Source: Amphiura filiformis | Lineage: Eukaryota; Echinodermata; Ophiuroidea; Amphilepidida; Amphiuridae | NCBI RefSeq assembly: GCF_039555335.1 | Contig: NC_092636.1 | Span: 217,501-281,500 of the forward strand | Length of the DNA: 64,000 bases | Direction: 5' to 3' | Part shown: piece after piece, positions 23,701-32,200 of the stretch | Position numbering within the stretch: the first letter of the stretch is position 1 | Layout of the letters: the number at the start of each line of letters is the position of its first letter | Program-made: the position numbers and the translations under genes | The notes under the pieces: generated by a model | What the model was told of the DNA's origin: nothing | Seen by the model: only the letters and a program-made list of their open reading frames with translations | Databases searched by the model: none

Positions 23701-26243
23701 AGCTATAGTTAAACACGATTTCATCAAACATTATAACAATAGCTCTTTTACAGTGTGCAATCATCCCGGGCAATAATTGGGCAATAATCGAGGATGTGCG
23801 TGAAATTATTGATTAGCTCCATACAAAGGATTTGAACCGGTGTCCTTCACCACCGTAATCATGACGCAATGCAGTGCATTCAATCAAACGTTGTCGTCAA
23901 CCTATTTGATCCTATAGTGCATTTGTTATGTGTGTGAGACGAGCTGTCGCGGTAGATTGCAATAGCTTGTAATCATGCTTTTCTTGAATGAATTTGAGTA
24001 CCATATTTACGGTATGAACGTCATAATTTGTATTATATCGTGAATTCCAAACAATGAAATTTATTTGATATCAGAAAGACATTCTTCGTATTCAGAATGC
24101 AATTCGATATGTCTGATGTGCTCTGTGCTTCTTTTCTTGTTTTATATTTTTTTCTTTTTTTTTCTTTGATTTATATTGCCAGGGTAAGGAGAGTAGGGAA
24201 CTAAAGGCCCATTCAGTGATTTTTTGATTTTTTTTTCATCCCGACGATCGTAAAAGTCATCAAAATTCAGATTTTGGATACTAGACTGCGGAACTCAGTC
24301 TTCAATGATAGTCAGTAATTTTTATATTTTGGACATTATTATGACTATCATTAATTGAGGACTGAGTTCTTATGATCCGAGGAGCAGTTTCAGATAATTG
24401 CCTGGGATTATTGGGGCAGAGGTTATATTTTGAATTCTTTCATGACCACTGAAGCATAGTCGAACCTGTCAAGGACACTCGGCGTGAATTGAAAGACCAC
24501 GCCACAAAAGAATGTCAAAGGTCATAAAAGGCCTATGGCTGATTTTGTACCTTTCGTCATTGTCATAGATGTGCTAACATAGCTTGCTAGTGTAGTGGTT
24601 CAGCCGAAAGCCGTGTGTCTAAGACAAAAAAAATAATGCATTTACGTGAGTCTGTAATTTATATACCGGTACTGACAGTATATAAATTAGCTACATGTAT
24701 TTGAATGGGGCTTCAACTTCGTCAATACTGTCGTTTTCCTGTTTTGTTTTTTTGCCATTTGTTTTTCATTAAAAAATTTATACACGTAACAATTTGATTT
24801 TTTTTTCACTTTCGCTGGGATCACTGAATGGGACTTTGTAGCGCGGATTATTCAAAACTTGTTTTTACCTACTGCTATATAGTATTAATCCGATTATTAC
24901 ATAACTTTGCCAGCGTATTCAAGACATATGTTATGTAAGGGATAAACTGTACATGGGTATAGGGTATAGAGGCCCTGCATGCTTTTATCGATTGGCTCCA
25001 AACAAAGGATTTGAACCGGTGTCCTTCACCGTAATCACGGCGCAGTCCATTCAATCAAATGTCGTCAGTGTGCGAGACGAACGATGTATAAATCTGGAGG
25101 TCACATCATCACTTATCATGCTTATTGTAAAAAGTTTGTCCAATGCATATACTGTGTGTATTGTTCCCGGGTATTGTCATGCAGTCAAGCAAACAGGTAT
25201 TATATTTTGAAAAGGCCGCTATAGTATATTCACAGGGGTGTCTTGAATGGCCAATCATATGGGACATAATCAAATTGCAGTGACTGCTTCCTTTGTTACC
25301 ACATGTCAGTCATCTTGTGATTATTGGACCATGTAAACCTGCAAAAAACGAGCCAAAGTGCAGGCCCTATGTTTTTCGGTAAAATATCACTTTTTTGGTT
25401 GTACACGGTCAAACATTTCAAGCGGTCACCAAGGGTCAAATCCAAAATGGTTCCACATATCAAAATCAACATTGGACCTTGTTCCTCATGTATGGAAATT
25501 CTCATGATTACAAAAGTGCACAAGAAGCAACGTGGTGCATTAGAAAGCCTAGAATATTCCTTTTTGTTTTCAATCATAAGGCCATCTTTACCATCTTTAC
25601 TCTACTAAATTACCGAAGAGAATTAACCCAGCCAACGCACTACGTTTTCACGACGTTCGCTGACATTGTACTTTGGTTGTAATAAGGTAACGTCGCACAG
25701 TGACGTATTAACAACGTCATTTTAACGTACATGTACATGATTTAAAAAAAACCCTTTTGAAACATTCGGCAATGACGTTGTATTTGTCTTAAACACGTCC
25801 GAAGTTAACTTTCTGCAATTCATACGTTGTTACAAAGTCCCTTAATAGGGACGTTTGAATAATACGTTCACAACTTGACGTCGAAACAACGTCAGTAAGA
25901 CGTTATATCAACGTCCGGAATAACGTTGTCACAACACGAGTACGAGTTCACAAATCCACGTAGCCTATTTACAACGTAGTATGACTTTTCGTAACAACGT
26001 TCAATTGTTGGCTGGGAATGTACACTTACCAGCGATCGCAAATGATATTGTGGCAGCTGGTCCAGCCATTTCTCCGGCTACCTCTCCGGTCAAAACATAG
26101 ACACCACTGCCCAGCATGCATCCAATACCGACGAAGCTCAGATCTGCCGTCGTCAGACATCTTTCTAGAGGGGTGGACTTAAGATCGGCAACAACAAATT
26201 TCTTGCGCGTAACAGCTTTTGCGATTTTCCCGCACCACCCCAT
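8190..26243 (-). CDS. Cationic amino acid transporter, SLC7 CAT-type (gene 1, six exons)
   Basis: The predicted product is a multi-pass plasma-membrane permease for cationic amino acids (APC superfamily, AA_permease_2 plus C-terminal permease domain). The exons, in gene order, are 26243-26030, 14597-14106, 13703-13510, 11337-10528, 9775-9667 and 8443-8190. All introns are GT-AG with matching phases (1,1,0,0,1), and the joined length is 2073 nt (690 aa plus stop). Family signs are the N-terminal LxRCLTxxDL, the GSGVYVLTGEVAG loop, LCYLE (retaining the glutamate conserved in CATs), FEAIAFSAEEAKDPNKG, and a hydrophobic C-terminal third. The loop at about residues 402-505 is hydrophilic, with an acidic run at about 416-433. 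The start ATG has A at -3 and G at +4. One oddity is that about seven residues of TM2 are missing at the exon 1/2 junction. SLC7 membership is near certain. The exact CAT orthologue and the substrate are inferred. Confidence 0.85.
8926..9278. mobile_element. piggyBac-like MITE (TTAA target), copy 1, in gene 1 intron 5
   Basis: TTAA at 8922-8925 and 9279-9282 flank an imperfect palindrome whose ends read GGGGGTACTACACCCCTG and its reverse complement. Another member lies at 61280-61605. There is no coding sequence. TTAA duplication plus GGGGG ends fit piggyBac-type non-autonomous elements. Confidence 0.8.
9540..9625. repeat. Dispersed repeat shared by introns of both genes
   Basis: The block AAGAACCACTGAACCAATAC through ATGCTGATTCCAAAT recurs at about 34318-34395 in gene 2 intron 5, in the same plus-strand orientation. 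Its nature is unknown. Confidence 0.55.
9667..9775 (-). CDS. Gene 1 exon 5 (TM13-TM14)
   Basis: This short 109-nt exon was found by translation between splice sites. It reads VPLMPILPLVSLLCNIILMV and then FEPLAWLEMTVWTSIG, the CAT C-terminal permease motif. The acceptor ends TTTGATAG and the donor is GTAAGT. Phase 0 in and phase 1 out fit both neighbours. Confidence 0.82.
9819..10008 (-). mobile_element. Partial inverted copy of the TTAA element at 36023
   Basis: The reverse complement of this block aligns with about 36064-36252 (words such as TTCAGCCCTCTTTACAAC and ACACGCTCGCTATGAATTGA). It lacks the terminal repeats and begins about 44 nt upstream (in transcript sense) of the gene 1 exon 5 acceptor. 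Confidence 0.6.
10528..11337 (-). CDS. Gene 1 exon 4 (TM8-TM12 with acidic cytoplasmic loop)
   Basis: This is the largest exon (270 codons, phase 0 on both sides). It holds AIGALCSMTGGVINCAYCLA and the RAIYVMGRDGLLP motif of CATs, two helices, then about 100 hydrophilic residues with an Asp/Glu run (near plus-strand 10939-10992) and a Ser/Pro/Lys segment, then two more helices ending RQYPEGIPFK. The donor is GTAGGT. The 42-bp minisatellite array begins only about 45 nt upstream of its acceptor. Confidence 0.88.
11382..13280. repeat. 42-bp minisatellite, about 45 copies, in gene 1 intron 3
   Basis: The unit (for example 12405-12446) contains a perfect stem-loop: GCTATCT, loop ACTGA, AGATAGC (12422-12440). 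Variation is mostly single substitutions (AGC/AAC after the stem, ATT/TTT, 40-bp variants lacking AT). The left flank at 11750-12000 is more degenerate than the centre, as expected for an array homogenised internally. Because 42 is divisible by 3, several frames on both strands stay open. They are not considered genes. Confidence 0.92.
13510..13703 (-). CDS. Gene 1 exon 3 (conserved GYCGFEAIA / KDPNKGLP segment)
   Basis: The exon contains GYCGFEAIAFSAEEAKDPNK, the APC/CAT cytoplasmic signature after TM6, then a long hydrophobic helix (LPIAIIAAFAVAIFSYIGG). The donor is GTAAGT. It starts in phase 1 and ends in phase 0, matching both neighbours. Confidence 0.87.
13711..14100. other. Gene 1 intron 2
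   Basis: This is an ordinary AT-rich intron with no recognisable repeat or RNA gene. Confidence 0.5.
14106..14597 (-). CDS. Gene 1 exon 2 (TM2 end to TM6 region)
   Basis: The acceptor is TTGCTTTTTAG and the donor GTATTG (minus strand). The exon starts in phase 1 with LCYLECATRLPETGASYLYA, followed by VSMGELLGFTIGWN, several hydrophobic helices, and GGVLKGAAACFTG. It corresponds to the CAT segment LCYxEFGARxPxTGSAYxY. Potential N-glycosylation (NVT) lies in the extracellular loop after RMS. Confidence 0.85.
15145..15200. repeat. Short tandem duplication (26 bp, two copies)
   Basis: GGAGATCCAATGTTGATTTT plus GATATGTT is repeated head to tail. A related segment occurs in inverted orientation near 25450-25500 (CACATATCAAAATCAACATT), so this belongs to a dispersed repeat of unknown type in gene 1 intron 1. 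Confidence 0.6.
15536..16065 (+). mobile_element. Harbinger-like element, internally deleted copy 1
   Basis: It begins TTGTTCACACAGTCGGACTT and carries GGTAATAG/CGGATATA subterminal repeats on both sides. It encodes only the first 28 codons of a Myb/SANT-like protein (15913-15999, MDAGANIKRNRGMNWQEKET) before the sequence jumps to the right terminus (ATGACCGGTAATAGCTCGGA). A second copy follows directly. The class is inferred from TIR style and the Myb/SANT ORF. Confidence 0.55.
16910..17200 (+). pseudogene. Myb/SANT-like (trihelix) DNA-binding protein fragment of the transposon
   Basis: The plus frame gives RGVNWNDKETLAILKIWRDT, then KKKKLWEEIATLLHDKG. After a frameshift near 17040 it continues as IPVVIKALKTLHRTLHDRVK and GAGAIDHPYWDNLHEF. 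This matches the Myb/SANT-like domain (W-spaced helices, NLKxxYxxxxD, CPYYDxLxxF) of accessory proteins in PIF/Harbinger elements. It is broken by the frameshift and by poly-G expansion at about 17180-17210. Confidence 0.65.
17736..17787. repeat. (AAT)n microsatellite
   Basis: About 17 uninterrupted AAT triplets. Confidence 0.95.
17934..18169. mobile_element. Palindromic TA-flanked MITE (Tc1/mariner-like)
   Basis: The arms of about 50 bp start CGCTGGCGAAGTTACGT and return as the reverse complement ending ACTTCGCCAGCG, flanked by TA on each side. A partial relative (TTAATCCGATTATTACATAA) is at about 24884-24919. There is no coding sequence. The target duplication fits the mariner superfamily. 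Confidence 0.7.
18263..18415 (+). repeat. YR element split repeat A1
   Basis: It begins AAGTGAAATTTCTTTTCG and ends CACCTAATTT. It is identical or nearly so to 21731-21883. Confidence 0.85.
18450..19261 (+). pseudogene. YR element gag-like ORF with a 114-bp intron and zinc knuckle
   Basis: It starts MVSTMQDGEPNPPAAPPNSH (the ATG at 18462 is also possible). A one-base frameshift near 18645-18655 separates the first part from THIQSAQSNLETLDVDEAK. An intron with GTGAGA donor and TTTTTTCAG acceptor (18863-18976) joins ARKIKK to AEKAAAAKKPATKKR in phase 0. The C-terminus has a CCHC zinc knuckle, CFQCGLQGHVRSSC, expected for a nucleic-acid-binding Gag. Introns in YR retroelement ORFs are known. 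Confidence 0.72.
19270..21266 (+). pseudogene. YR element reverse transcriptase / RNase H
   Basis: The N-terminal part (VQGRLINHYLYWKDNLKASE, then GYKIPFIVTPPPFYAKNNRS) runs to a frameshift near 19500. The RT core follows: LRLVLDLRHPNK, SFDLESGYHHVDI (motif A), LPFGLTSACYLFSKL (B), FMYIDDGLIV (C, YIDD). RNase H carries VYSDASDSGYGG, STWRELAAV, WYTDNTNV and RDMNTIADKISR. Another frameshift near 20800 precedes the family C-terminal segment (WCRGSLGVDAF, WSGENNYLCPP, MTLALRIDH). The motifs are intact, but two or more frameshifts make this copy inactive as read. Confidence 0.85.
21589..21883 (+). repeat. YR element internal B1-A2 junction
   Basis: B1 (21589-21735, starting CTACGGCATGGTTTGCGCGC) runs directly into A2 (21731-21883), sharing AAGTG. 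This is the junction expected in the circular replication intermediate. It lies between RT/RNase H and the recombinase ORF. Confidence 0.85.
22252..23367 (+). CDS. YR element tyrosine recombinase
   Basis: This is an intact 371-codon frame. The first about 40 codons may be non-coding, since a good acceptor (TTTTTGCTTTGCAG at about 22376) precedes AWKCLTSSLQDPTLKHL, implying a spliced upstream exon. The SAM-like N-terminal domain holds STTKKYLASWKKWEAWASSN. The catalytic domain has FLRFDDL (first Arg), HSLRSGG (His about 319, Arg about 322), HGRW (about 342) and a Tyr at about 354 in ARNAYLK, with the family end SKSLGI. It catalyses insertion of the circular cDNA. This is the only uninterrupted ORF of the element. 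Confidence 0.87.
   Translation: MIVLQFNPLYMLLYACFECLQDAISVIVMNPLVSVLYFCFAGAWKCLTSSLQDPTLKHLASVNLPALLMSAKATSTTKKYLASWKKWEAWASSNREVSTFPVSPFHFSLYISHLAATGPKSIAVSAAAAVSWAHGLAGIPSPTSNSMVKTALQGFKRLRSTPTVRKEPITSDTLVKLFSSHGHSNANLADLRVLFTCFVSYAGFLRFDDLSLITRRDCTVSTDRMTIHLAKSKSDQYRDGADVVIARTSKPTCPVVVAERYFKALGDPPDSPLPVLRRLVSTRSGLIPSSSSLSYTRTREIVLDALSPLVPDITLYGLHSLRSGGASAACNAHVPSFLISKHGRWKTEKARNAYLKLDSSTTLLASKSLGI
23541..23687 (+). repeat. YR element split repeat B2 (right end)
   Basis: It matches B1 at 21589-21735 with one or two differences. It ends GAAAGTG, after which the interrupted Harbinger-like sequence (CATGTGTGAACACAGC) resumes. Confidence 0.85.
23800..25075. repeat. Direct repeat pair containing GGATTTGAACCGGTGTCC (about 23825-23905 and 24990-25070)
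   Basis: The copies share AAAGGATTTGAACCGGTGTC and the following CACCGTAATCA..GCGCA block. The reverse complement contains GGTTCAAATCC, a pol III B-box-like word, but I see no foldable tRNA or A box, so a SINE origin is only a possibility. Confidence 0.45.
24203..24838. mobile_element. MITE with TIR AAAGGCCCATTCAGTGAT
   Basis: The left end AAAGGCCCATTCAGTGATTT and the right end ATCACTGAATGGGACTTT form inverted repeats, each followed inward by a T- or A-rich stretch, with TA next to each end. It lies in gene 1 intron 1. There is no ORF. Confidence 0.6.
25627..26016. mobile_element. ACGTT-rich MITE at the gene 1 exon 1 donor
   Basis: The ends are CCCAGCCAACG and, inverted, GTTGGCTGGG. The interior is packed with AACGT/ACGTT words in both orientations (for example GTTACAACG-like motifs). 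It ends 13 nt from the exon 1 donor. TSD is unclear. Confidence 0.7.
26030..26243 (-). CDS. Gene 1 exon 1 (N-terminus, TM1 and part of TM2)
   Basis: The exon encodes the start MGWCGKIAKAV, then RCLTTADLSFVGIGCMLGSG (TM1) and the conserved VYVLTGEVAGEMAGPA loop. It ends in phase 1 at a strong GTAAGT donor (minus strand). TM2 stops at SFAIA, about seven residues earlier than in gene 2, although the intron is at the homologous position and phase. A MITE begins 13 nt into the intron. Confidence 0.82.
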
Positions 26244-26788
26244 GCTTTTTTAATTCGGTTAAATTGCTTTTGACGTATCTAATTTTTACAAACGTTACCA
26301 GTTTGAAATGACAAGGGTCGCTGGTAAAGAAAAAAGTGGAATGCAGTTGCGTATTGTGTCAGCATCTGCTGGCTCTCAGGACTACGACTGGACCGGCTGG
26401 GCGATACTGCGCATTCGCTCTTTTGATAAAAGCACTTTGATATGAAACGCAGCGATAATTCAAGTAATATCTTTACGTTAAAAAGTTGTAACCTTTGACC
26501 GTAAAACACGATAGCCAATAATTGTGTCATTGTTGAAGAAGATCCATATAGGCCTATACTTAATAGGCCCCTATGTCCTACTTTCACAAAAATTAACGAT
26601 TTTAATTATTTATTTATTTTTATTTTTGGCAGTCAACCATTTTGGTGATATTTGTTGCAATAATATTTCAGCCATCACGGGTCGTAGTTTATTCTAGTGA
26701 TGTTTAATATTATATGTACCGTATTATATGTCTATGTCTATGTTATTCGAGGAAAAACTTTAACCCATCGTTCTGTTTTTATAATAGT

Positions 26789-27116
26789 CACTGGGGGGGG
26801 ATTTAAAATGAGAATTCTTTCAAACCGATGAGAATTGGCCAAGGCTATGAAAATTGAAAAAATTCTCATTTCTATGAAACTTTCTCATCCAAATGAATGA
26901 GAAATACTAATTAACGTGTCAACAACCTGTCACATTGTTTTAAAATGAGAAAATTTAACATGATAACATAATGTAACAGGTTGTTGACACGTTAATTAGT
27001 ATTTCTCATTCATTTGGACGAGAAAAAGTTTCATAGAAATGAGGAAATATTCCTTTCTTATAGTTTTGTCCAATTCTCATCGGTTTGAAAGAATTCTCAT
27101 TTTAAATTTCCACTGA
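26789..27116. mobile_element. Hairpin MITE with about 140-bp arms in the intergenic region
   Basis: GATTTAAAATGAGAATTCTT, then TCAAACCGATGAGAATTGG and an inner arm with AATACTAATTAACGTGTCAA all return as reverse complement before 27116. The outer ends are CACTGG/CAGTGG with possible AGT duplications. It lies between the two transporter genes and so may affect either promoter. Confidence 0.75.
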
Positions 27117-27314
27117 GTATCAATACAGCAGTTATCTAAGTGAGTGCTCCTTGAAACTCTGCCAAATATGGTTTGCAGACAATGAACTGATGCCCGAGGC
27201 ACATGATAAATCATGTTTGCTTATTTTTGCAACAATTCTTGCGAAGTAATATAGAACGAAATAAAGAAGTGAAGAATGATCACCATTATGTACCTCTCTC
27301 CCCGCTTCTCACAT

Positions 27315-27505
27315 CGAGCGCAGACCCAGGACGGTGACCTAACGGTGAGGGTATTCAATTCATGCATGGTCACATTGTTGTGGGTTCGAACCCCATTAGG
27401 GCCACATATGTTGTGTCCTTGGACAAGGCATTTGATCTCGCTGGTCACACTCCACCCAGGTGGAAAACGGGGAACTGATAAAAAAAAATTTAAAAAAGCG
27501 GGTTC
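27315..27505 (+). mobile_element. tRNA-derived SINE
   Basis: It has a pol III-like A box (TGACCTAACGG, 27335-27345) and a perfect B box (GGTTCGAACCC, 27383-27393), followed by a TGTCCTTGGACAAGGCATTT / CTCCACCCAGGTGGAAAACG body and an A-rich tail near 27480. The tRNA-unrelated body resembles SINE tails widespread in deuterostomes, as I recall them. It is transcribed toward gene 2. Confidence 0.7.
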
Positions 27506-27799
27506 ATACCAGCGCCGCCCATTATAAACCATGAAGCAAACGTGGGATAAGTTATTTCTGTTAAACTTTAAAGGTGTGGCAAAAATATTCAGACATATCT
27601 CATTATTGCACAATAATTAGTATTAAATTGAAGACCAATAACTGACCATGCATGTAGTATATGTTCCATTTTACTATAGCCGGTATACACCAGTTAATTA
27701 TTATCTGATGTAGGAGCCATGTTATCTCGTACTCTATCTACAAACAGCCTGGTTTATTCCCAGGGATCTACATAGCCAGAAGTCTATTCCGTGGATTTT

Positions 27800-28280
27800 T
27801 GAATAGGCCAGTTTTTCTAATCCTGCACATTGTGACACCCCATTGAACCCATGTGACCTCAAAGAATGAAGTTACAAGCATCTGATTAGACGAAGGTCCA
27901 GTTTTAAAAGTGACAAATTGGCCTATTCAAGAAATTTCAAGGCCTAGACTTCTGGTTTAAGAGTGATGGATAGCTAATCTATGTGGGCCATTTTTATTTA
28001 AATTTAAAACAAAAGTAACAAAGGAATACTGACACAAAAGAATTGAAAAATAAAATAAAAGTTGTGAAAAGTACAGAGAAGAACAAACTGAAATATAAAC
28101 TTACTGCTTTACTAAAAAAAGCTTGACTGATGAAACCATTCCACTGCTGGAATCTTTTCGCCTTGTTTAGGACCAGTTTGTCACTTTTAAAACGGGACCC
28201 TCGTCTAATGAAATGCTTGTATTAAACTTCTCGAGGTCACATTGGATTCAATGGGGTGTCTTAATGTACAGGATTAGATT
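27800..28280. mobile_element. Inverted-repeat MITE in the intergenic region
   Basis: The left arm, about 27815-27930 (TAATCCTGCACATTGTGACA, GTCCAGTTTTAAAAGTGACA), returns inverted at about 28168-28275 with several mismatches, so it is an older insertion. The exact ends are not resolved. Confidence 0.6.
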
Positions 28281-28983
28281 AAAATTAAATTAAATTTACC
28301 CAAATATGATTTAGTTTTAAAATTACGATTATTTTCCAAGTGTAAGGATACTTTTTAGCGCAGTGTAATTATTGTACAGGCTGTAGCCTCTATCATCTAT
28401 ATTAAATCGGTCTTCCAAATTCCTCATTTGAACTAAAATAAAATATCGTTGCATATAAATTAGAACACAAGACATTGAACCCTAGCTGCATTTACTATTA
28501 TAGTATAGTACCAGATAAGACTTATCTCAGTGAAAGTTTTCCAGCCTAAGATAAGCAACGAACAAACAAAGCTACTAAAGGTTAATGCAGACAAGTTATC
28601 GTAATTTTGTGCGAGATATAATATGATATAATATGAAAATGCCCGCATGCCTAATAGCCGTGACATTGGTTAACACATATGACGTTGCAATTATCACCAC
28701 TTCTCACATCGAATGCTAATTGATAACTCAGCTAAACCTTTGACCTGAAAGAGAGCAAGATATACATTGATTGCCATTGAGAAGGTTAATGACTCTTTTT
28801 AATCCGCCATTTTGGTAATAATTATGTCGTTGGAATACGTCTTGAAATAAAAACATAAGTAATTGCTGCTGTTTTTATGAGTTGGTTATATTTAAGACAA
28901 CTCGTTTCAGTCGCCATTGGAACATTGGATAGATTGAGTAGAAATAAGTTGTCGAAGGACTCAACAAACTATCAAAAGCAAAA

Positions 28984-29218
28984 ATGGTTGTCAAGAAAAT
29001 TTTCCGACCTCTTCTGCGGAAGAAGCATCTTGATGAAAATGCTATGAAATCGAGCCATCTGCAGAGATGTCTTACTTTGTTCGATCTGGTGCTTCTTGGA
29101 GTCGGTAATACGCTTGGTGCTGGTGTGTATGTTGTTACAGGGGAGGTTGCCAAGTATAAGGCGGGACCAGCAATGATGTTGTCTTTCCTCATGGCTGCGG
29201 TTGTAGCTGCTTTATCGG
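28984..29218 (+). CDS. Gene 2 exon 1 (N-terminus, TM1-TM2)
   Basis: It encodes [20 protein letters not shown], then a Leu-rich TM1, [20 protein letters not shown] and a full TM2 ending VVAALS. It ends in phase 1 at GTAAGA. An inverted CCAAT-like word (CCATTGG) lies about 70 nt upstream. The true transcription start is not visible. Confidence 0.85.
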
Positions 29219-32200
29219 GTAAGATCGTGTATGGGTGGCTAAGAGCTGCTTTGAAATCGTCATTTTGGAAATAAATATGGTTTAATTGAACATTTCAAGA
29301 TCCGTCCACTTGTCAGCCATGGGGTACACCTGTTTTATAATACAGTTTTGCTTGATTTTTAAGCATGTTAAGTATGGAGAGCAACGGCGTAGCCAGCTTT
29401 CTTCGTCGGGGGAGGGGGAATAAAACATTTCGGGGTAAAGACGAAAATCATTTTGACCCGGTTATAGTAGTTTTTTTAGAGATACTGTATGTAAAATGTG
29501 GTATTTTACACTATTTTGCCTCATGATCGGGGTGAATTTGAGTGAGAAACAGACTCTTCGCCCTTTTCTTTTCCTTTGCCTTCCCAATTTCTTTCATTTT
29601 TTTTTTTTCGGGGGTCATTCTGCCTCACCTGACACCCGCCCCCCCTCGCTGGCTACGCTACTGATGGAGAACTAGAGACGGGGACCACATTTTACCATGG
29701 TGAGTGGCCCCAGCAGCTACACCGCTTAAAGCCATATTATAACATTTCTGTAAAAATAGATTAGTATTTATTTTCCATAAAATGTTAGCTTTTATTGTCA
29801 GATATATACCGTTTTAATTTTGATTTGAACAAGTGAGGTAAAGCATAGAAAATTGGAATTTACTGAATTTACTACTAGCGCCCATGCATATGTTACTCCC
29901 TAGACTGTCCCACAGTCTCGGTTAGGTCCGGCCTGGATAATGGAACGATACATAATTACATAATAGCCTACCAAAATATGCCATAGTCCTTCACCCCCCC
30001 ATTCTAAATACACAGCCCAAAACCAATTCCTCTCTCTACACAAATTAGCTCAAATTGATGCCACTACACTGATCACACCTCCTATATTGAACGCTAAATT
30101 TCAGTGACCGCTCCCACACCATGTATTGGGTTGATTTTTAATGCTATGTAATCTACATTACCAGTCGTTCTCCATGGACCCGAGGGAGGGTCTAGTTACT
30201 CCCTAGACTGTCCCACAGTCTCGGTTAGGTCCGGCCTGGATAATGGAACGATACATAATTACATAATAGCCTACCAAAATATGCCATAGTCCTTCACCCC
30301 CCCATTCTAAATACACAGCCCAAAACCAATTCCTCTCTCTACACAAATTAGCTCAAATTGATGCCACTACACTGATCACACCTCCTATATTGAACGCTAA
30401 AATTCAGTGACCGCTTAATGCTATGTAATCTACATTACCAGTCGTTCTCCATGGACCCGAGGGAGGGTCTAGTTACTCCCGCGGTTGTAATACGGTACGA
30501 TCCTCGGGGTGTGTGTGTATGTGTATCCCGCACGCCGTGTACGTACTGTGCATACGTGTTCGACTAATATTTCCATCGTAATAATAAAACGCCGGTTCCA
30601 TCGTTTTATTCAAAATCTCGGATTTTGACAAAACTACAGCACCTAGAGTCTTGATTTTTGTAGAGTGTCTTTATTGACTAAAGTACATTACAATCGTGTA
30701 CAAACCAGAATTTAAAATGTTTTGAGGGCGTTCTCCTCAGCAAATGTTATAATATGGCTTTAAGTTGTATCATTCCTTGAAACTTTCTACTGCCTTTTTC
30801 TCTCTCCATTTTGATGTAGCTCTCTGTTACGCCGAGTTTGGTGCTCGAATTCCCAAAGCAGGTTCAGCATATGTATATTGTTATGTTAGTGTTGGTGAAG
30901 GATTGGCGTTTATGGTTGGATGGAGTATCTTCCTTCAGAATGCAATAGGTATCTAAGTGCCACTTAATGCTCCAATATTCCACATCAAATATTCGTTCTA
31001 TTCAATCTATATAAAGAATATTTGGATTTGTTTCTATATTTCAAAAAGTACTTAATTGAAAAGTTTTTTTGGCATGCATCATCAGCAGATTCCTAGCATC
31101 ATTAATTTCATATACCTGTAGGTGACTTGTGAGCACACGTTAAATGAAACAGTTCTCTAATTCAAAAGTTGCAAAAAGTCAATATCAAGTACAGTGGCGT
31201 AGATTTCTTTTTGACATTGGGGGGGATGGTGTTGAAAAAAATTCTTGAAGAATAGTGAATCCATCACCTTTTGGCGACAGAATAAGTTGATGTTACAAAT
31301 GCGCGCGAAGCGCGTGAAAAAATTTGCTATATTGTAGCTAAACTGATGCAATATGGTGCAAAAGTTGAATAAATGCGCGCGAAGCGTGCGAAAATTTGCA
31401 CTTTTGGGGCTAAAGTGGGCAAATGTGAGATAAATTTGGTCAGAAACCTATATTCAGGCGTCAACATTGGGGGGGGGATGATTGTATGGAGCATCCCCCC
31501 CTGGCAAAATATTGGGGGGGATAAATCCCCCCCCCCCCCGGATCTACGCCTATGATCAAGTACTCGATTATACGCAATGCACGTTTTCCTGATAGCGGGT
31601 GCTCGATTATAATCCAAGTGTGCTTGCTAATATTAAATTGTTGCCTGCCCGATTATAATGCAAGTTTTTCGGATGCCTGATTATAATGCAAGCGCGCGAT
31701 TGCAATTGCCCTATTCTGGCCAGACAAGCGGGGCAAGATATCAAATTCTGTTTGACCATTTTCATGTAAAAGGATACTTATTTTTGCAAGTTTTTAAATC
31801 AGCAATCTCCCCATTCATATGTGATTATTAATACATCAGAACACCTGTGGGATTAGAACCACTTGGTATGAATATGTTATGAGTCTGTAGATGATGCATG
31901 TCAATTTTGTTTCCAATTGAAGAAATGCTTTTTGAAAATATAGAAACAAATCCAAAGTGGTAGTTATTTATGTTTTACTCTTTTGGGCCTATTACTTTGT
32001 TTAATAACTAAAAAAAAAAAAAAAAAATAATAATAATAATAAAGTCTGCAAAAAGAACGTTTTTTTTGCCTTATGTTGCATTCCCGTTTACTGGCTAGAC
32101 TAACATAAGTGTTCTTAACAGGTGCGGCGTCTGTAGCTCAGTAGCGTAAGTGCCTACATAGACTCTTGTTTCGGAGGAACTATGGAGGCACACATGAGAG

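Larger units (their letters stand above)
16066..23710 (+). mobile_element. Harbinger-like element copy 2, holding nested insertions
   Basis: The left end GTTCACACAGTCGGACTATT repeats the left end of copy 1 (same order of blocks to about 16330). The right end ACCGGTAATAA...GTGTGAACACAGC is split by the YR retrotransposon (18263-23687), and the right arm also holds a TA-flanked MITE (17934-18169). The interior carries a broken Myb/SANT-like gene. No DDE transposase was found, so it is non-autonomous. Confidence 0.5.

Noticed and set aside
23825-23905. tRNA or SINE from the GGTTCAAATCC box
   Set aside because: The T-stem does not pair and no A box is seen, so it is listed only as a direct repeat.
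32121-32160. tRNA-like phrase GTCTGTAGCTCAGTAGCGTAA
   Set aside because: It resembles a D-arm but no acceptor, anticodon or T arm follows, and it lies within gene 2 exon 3.
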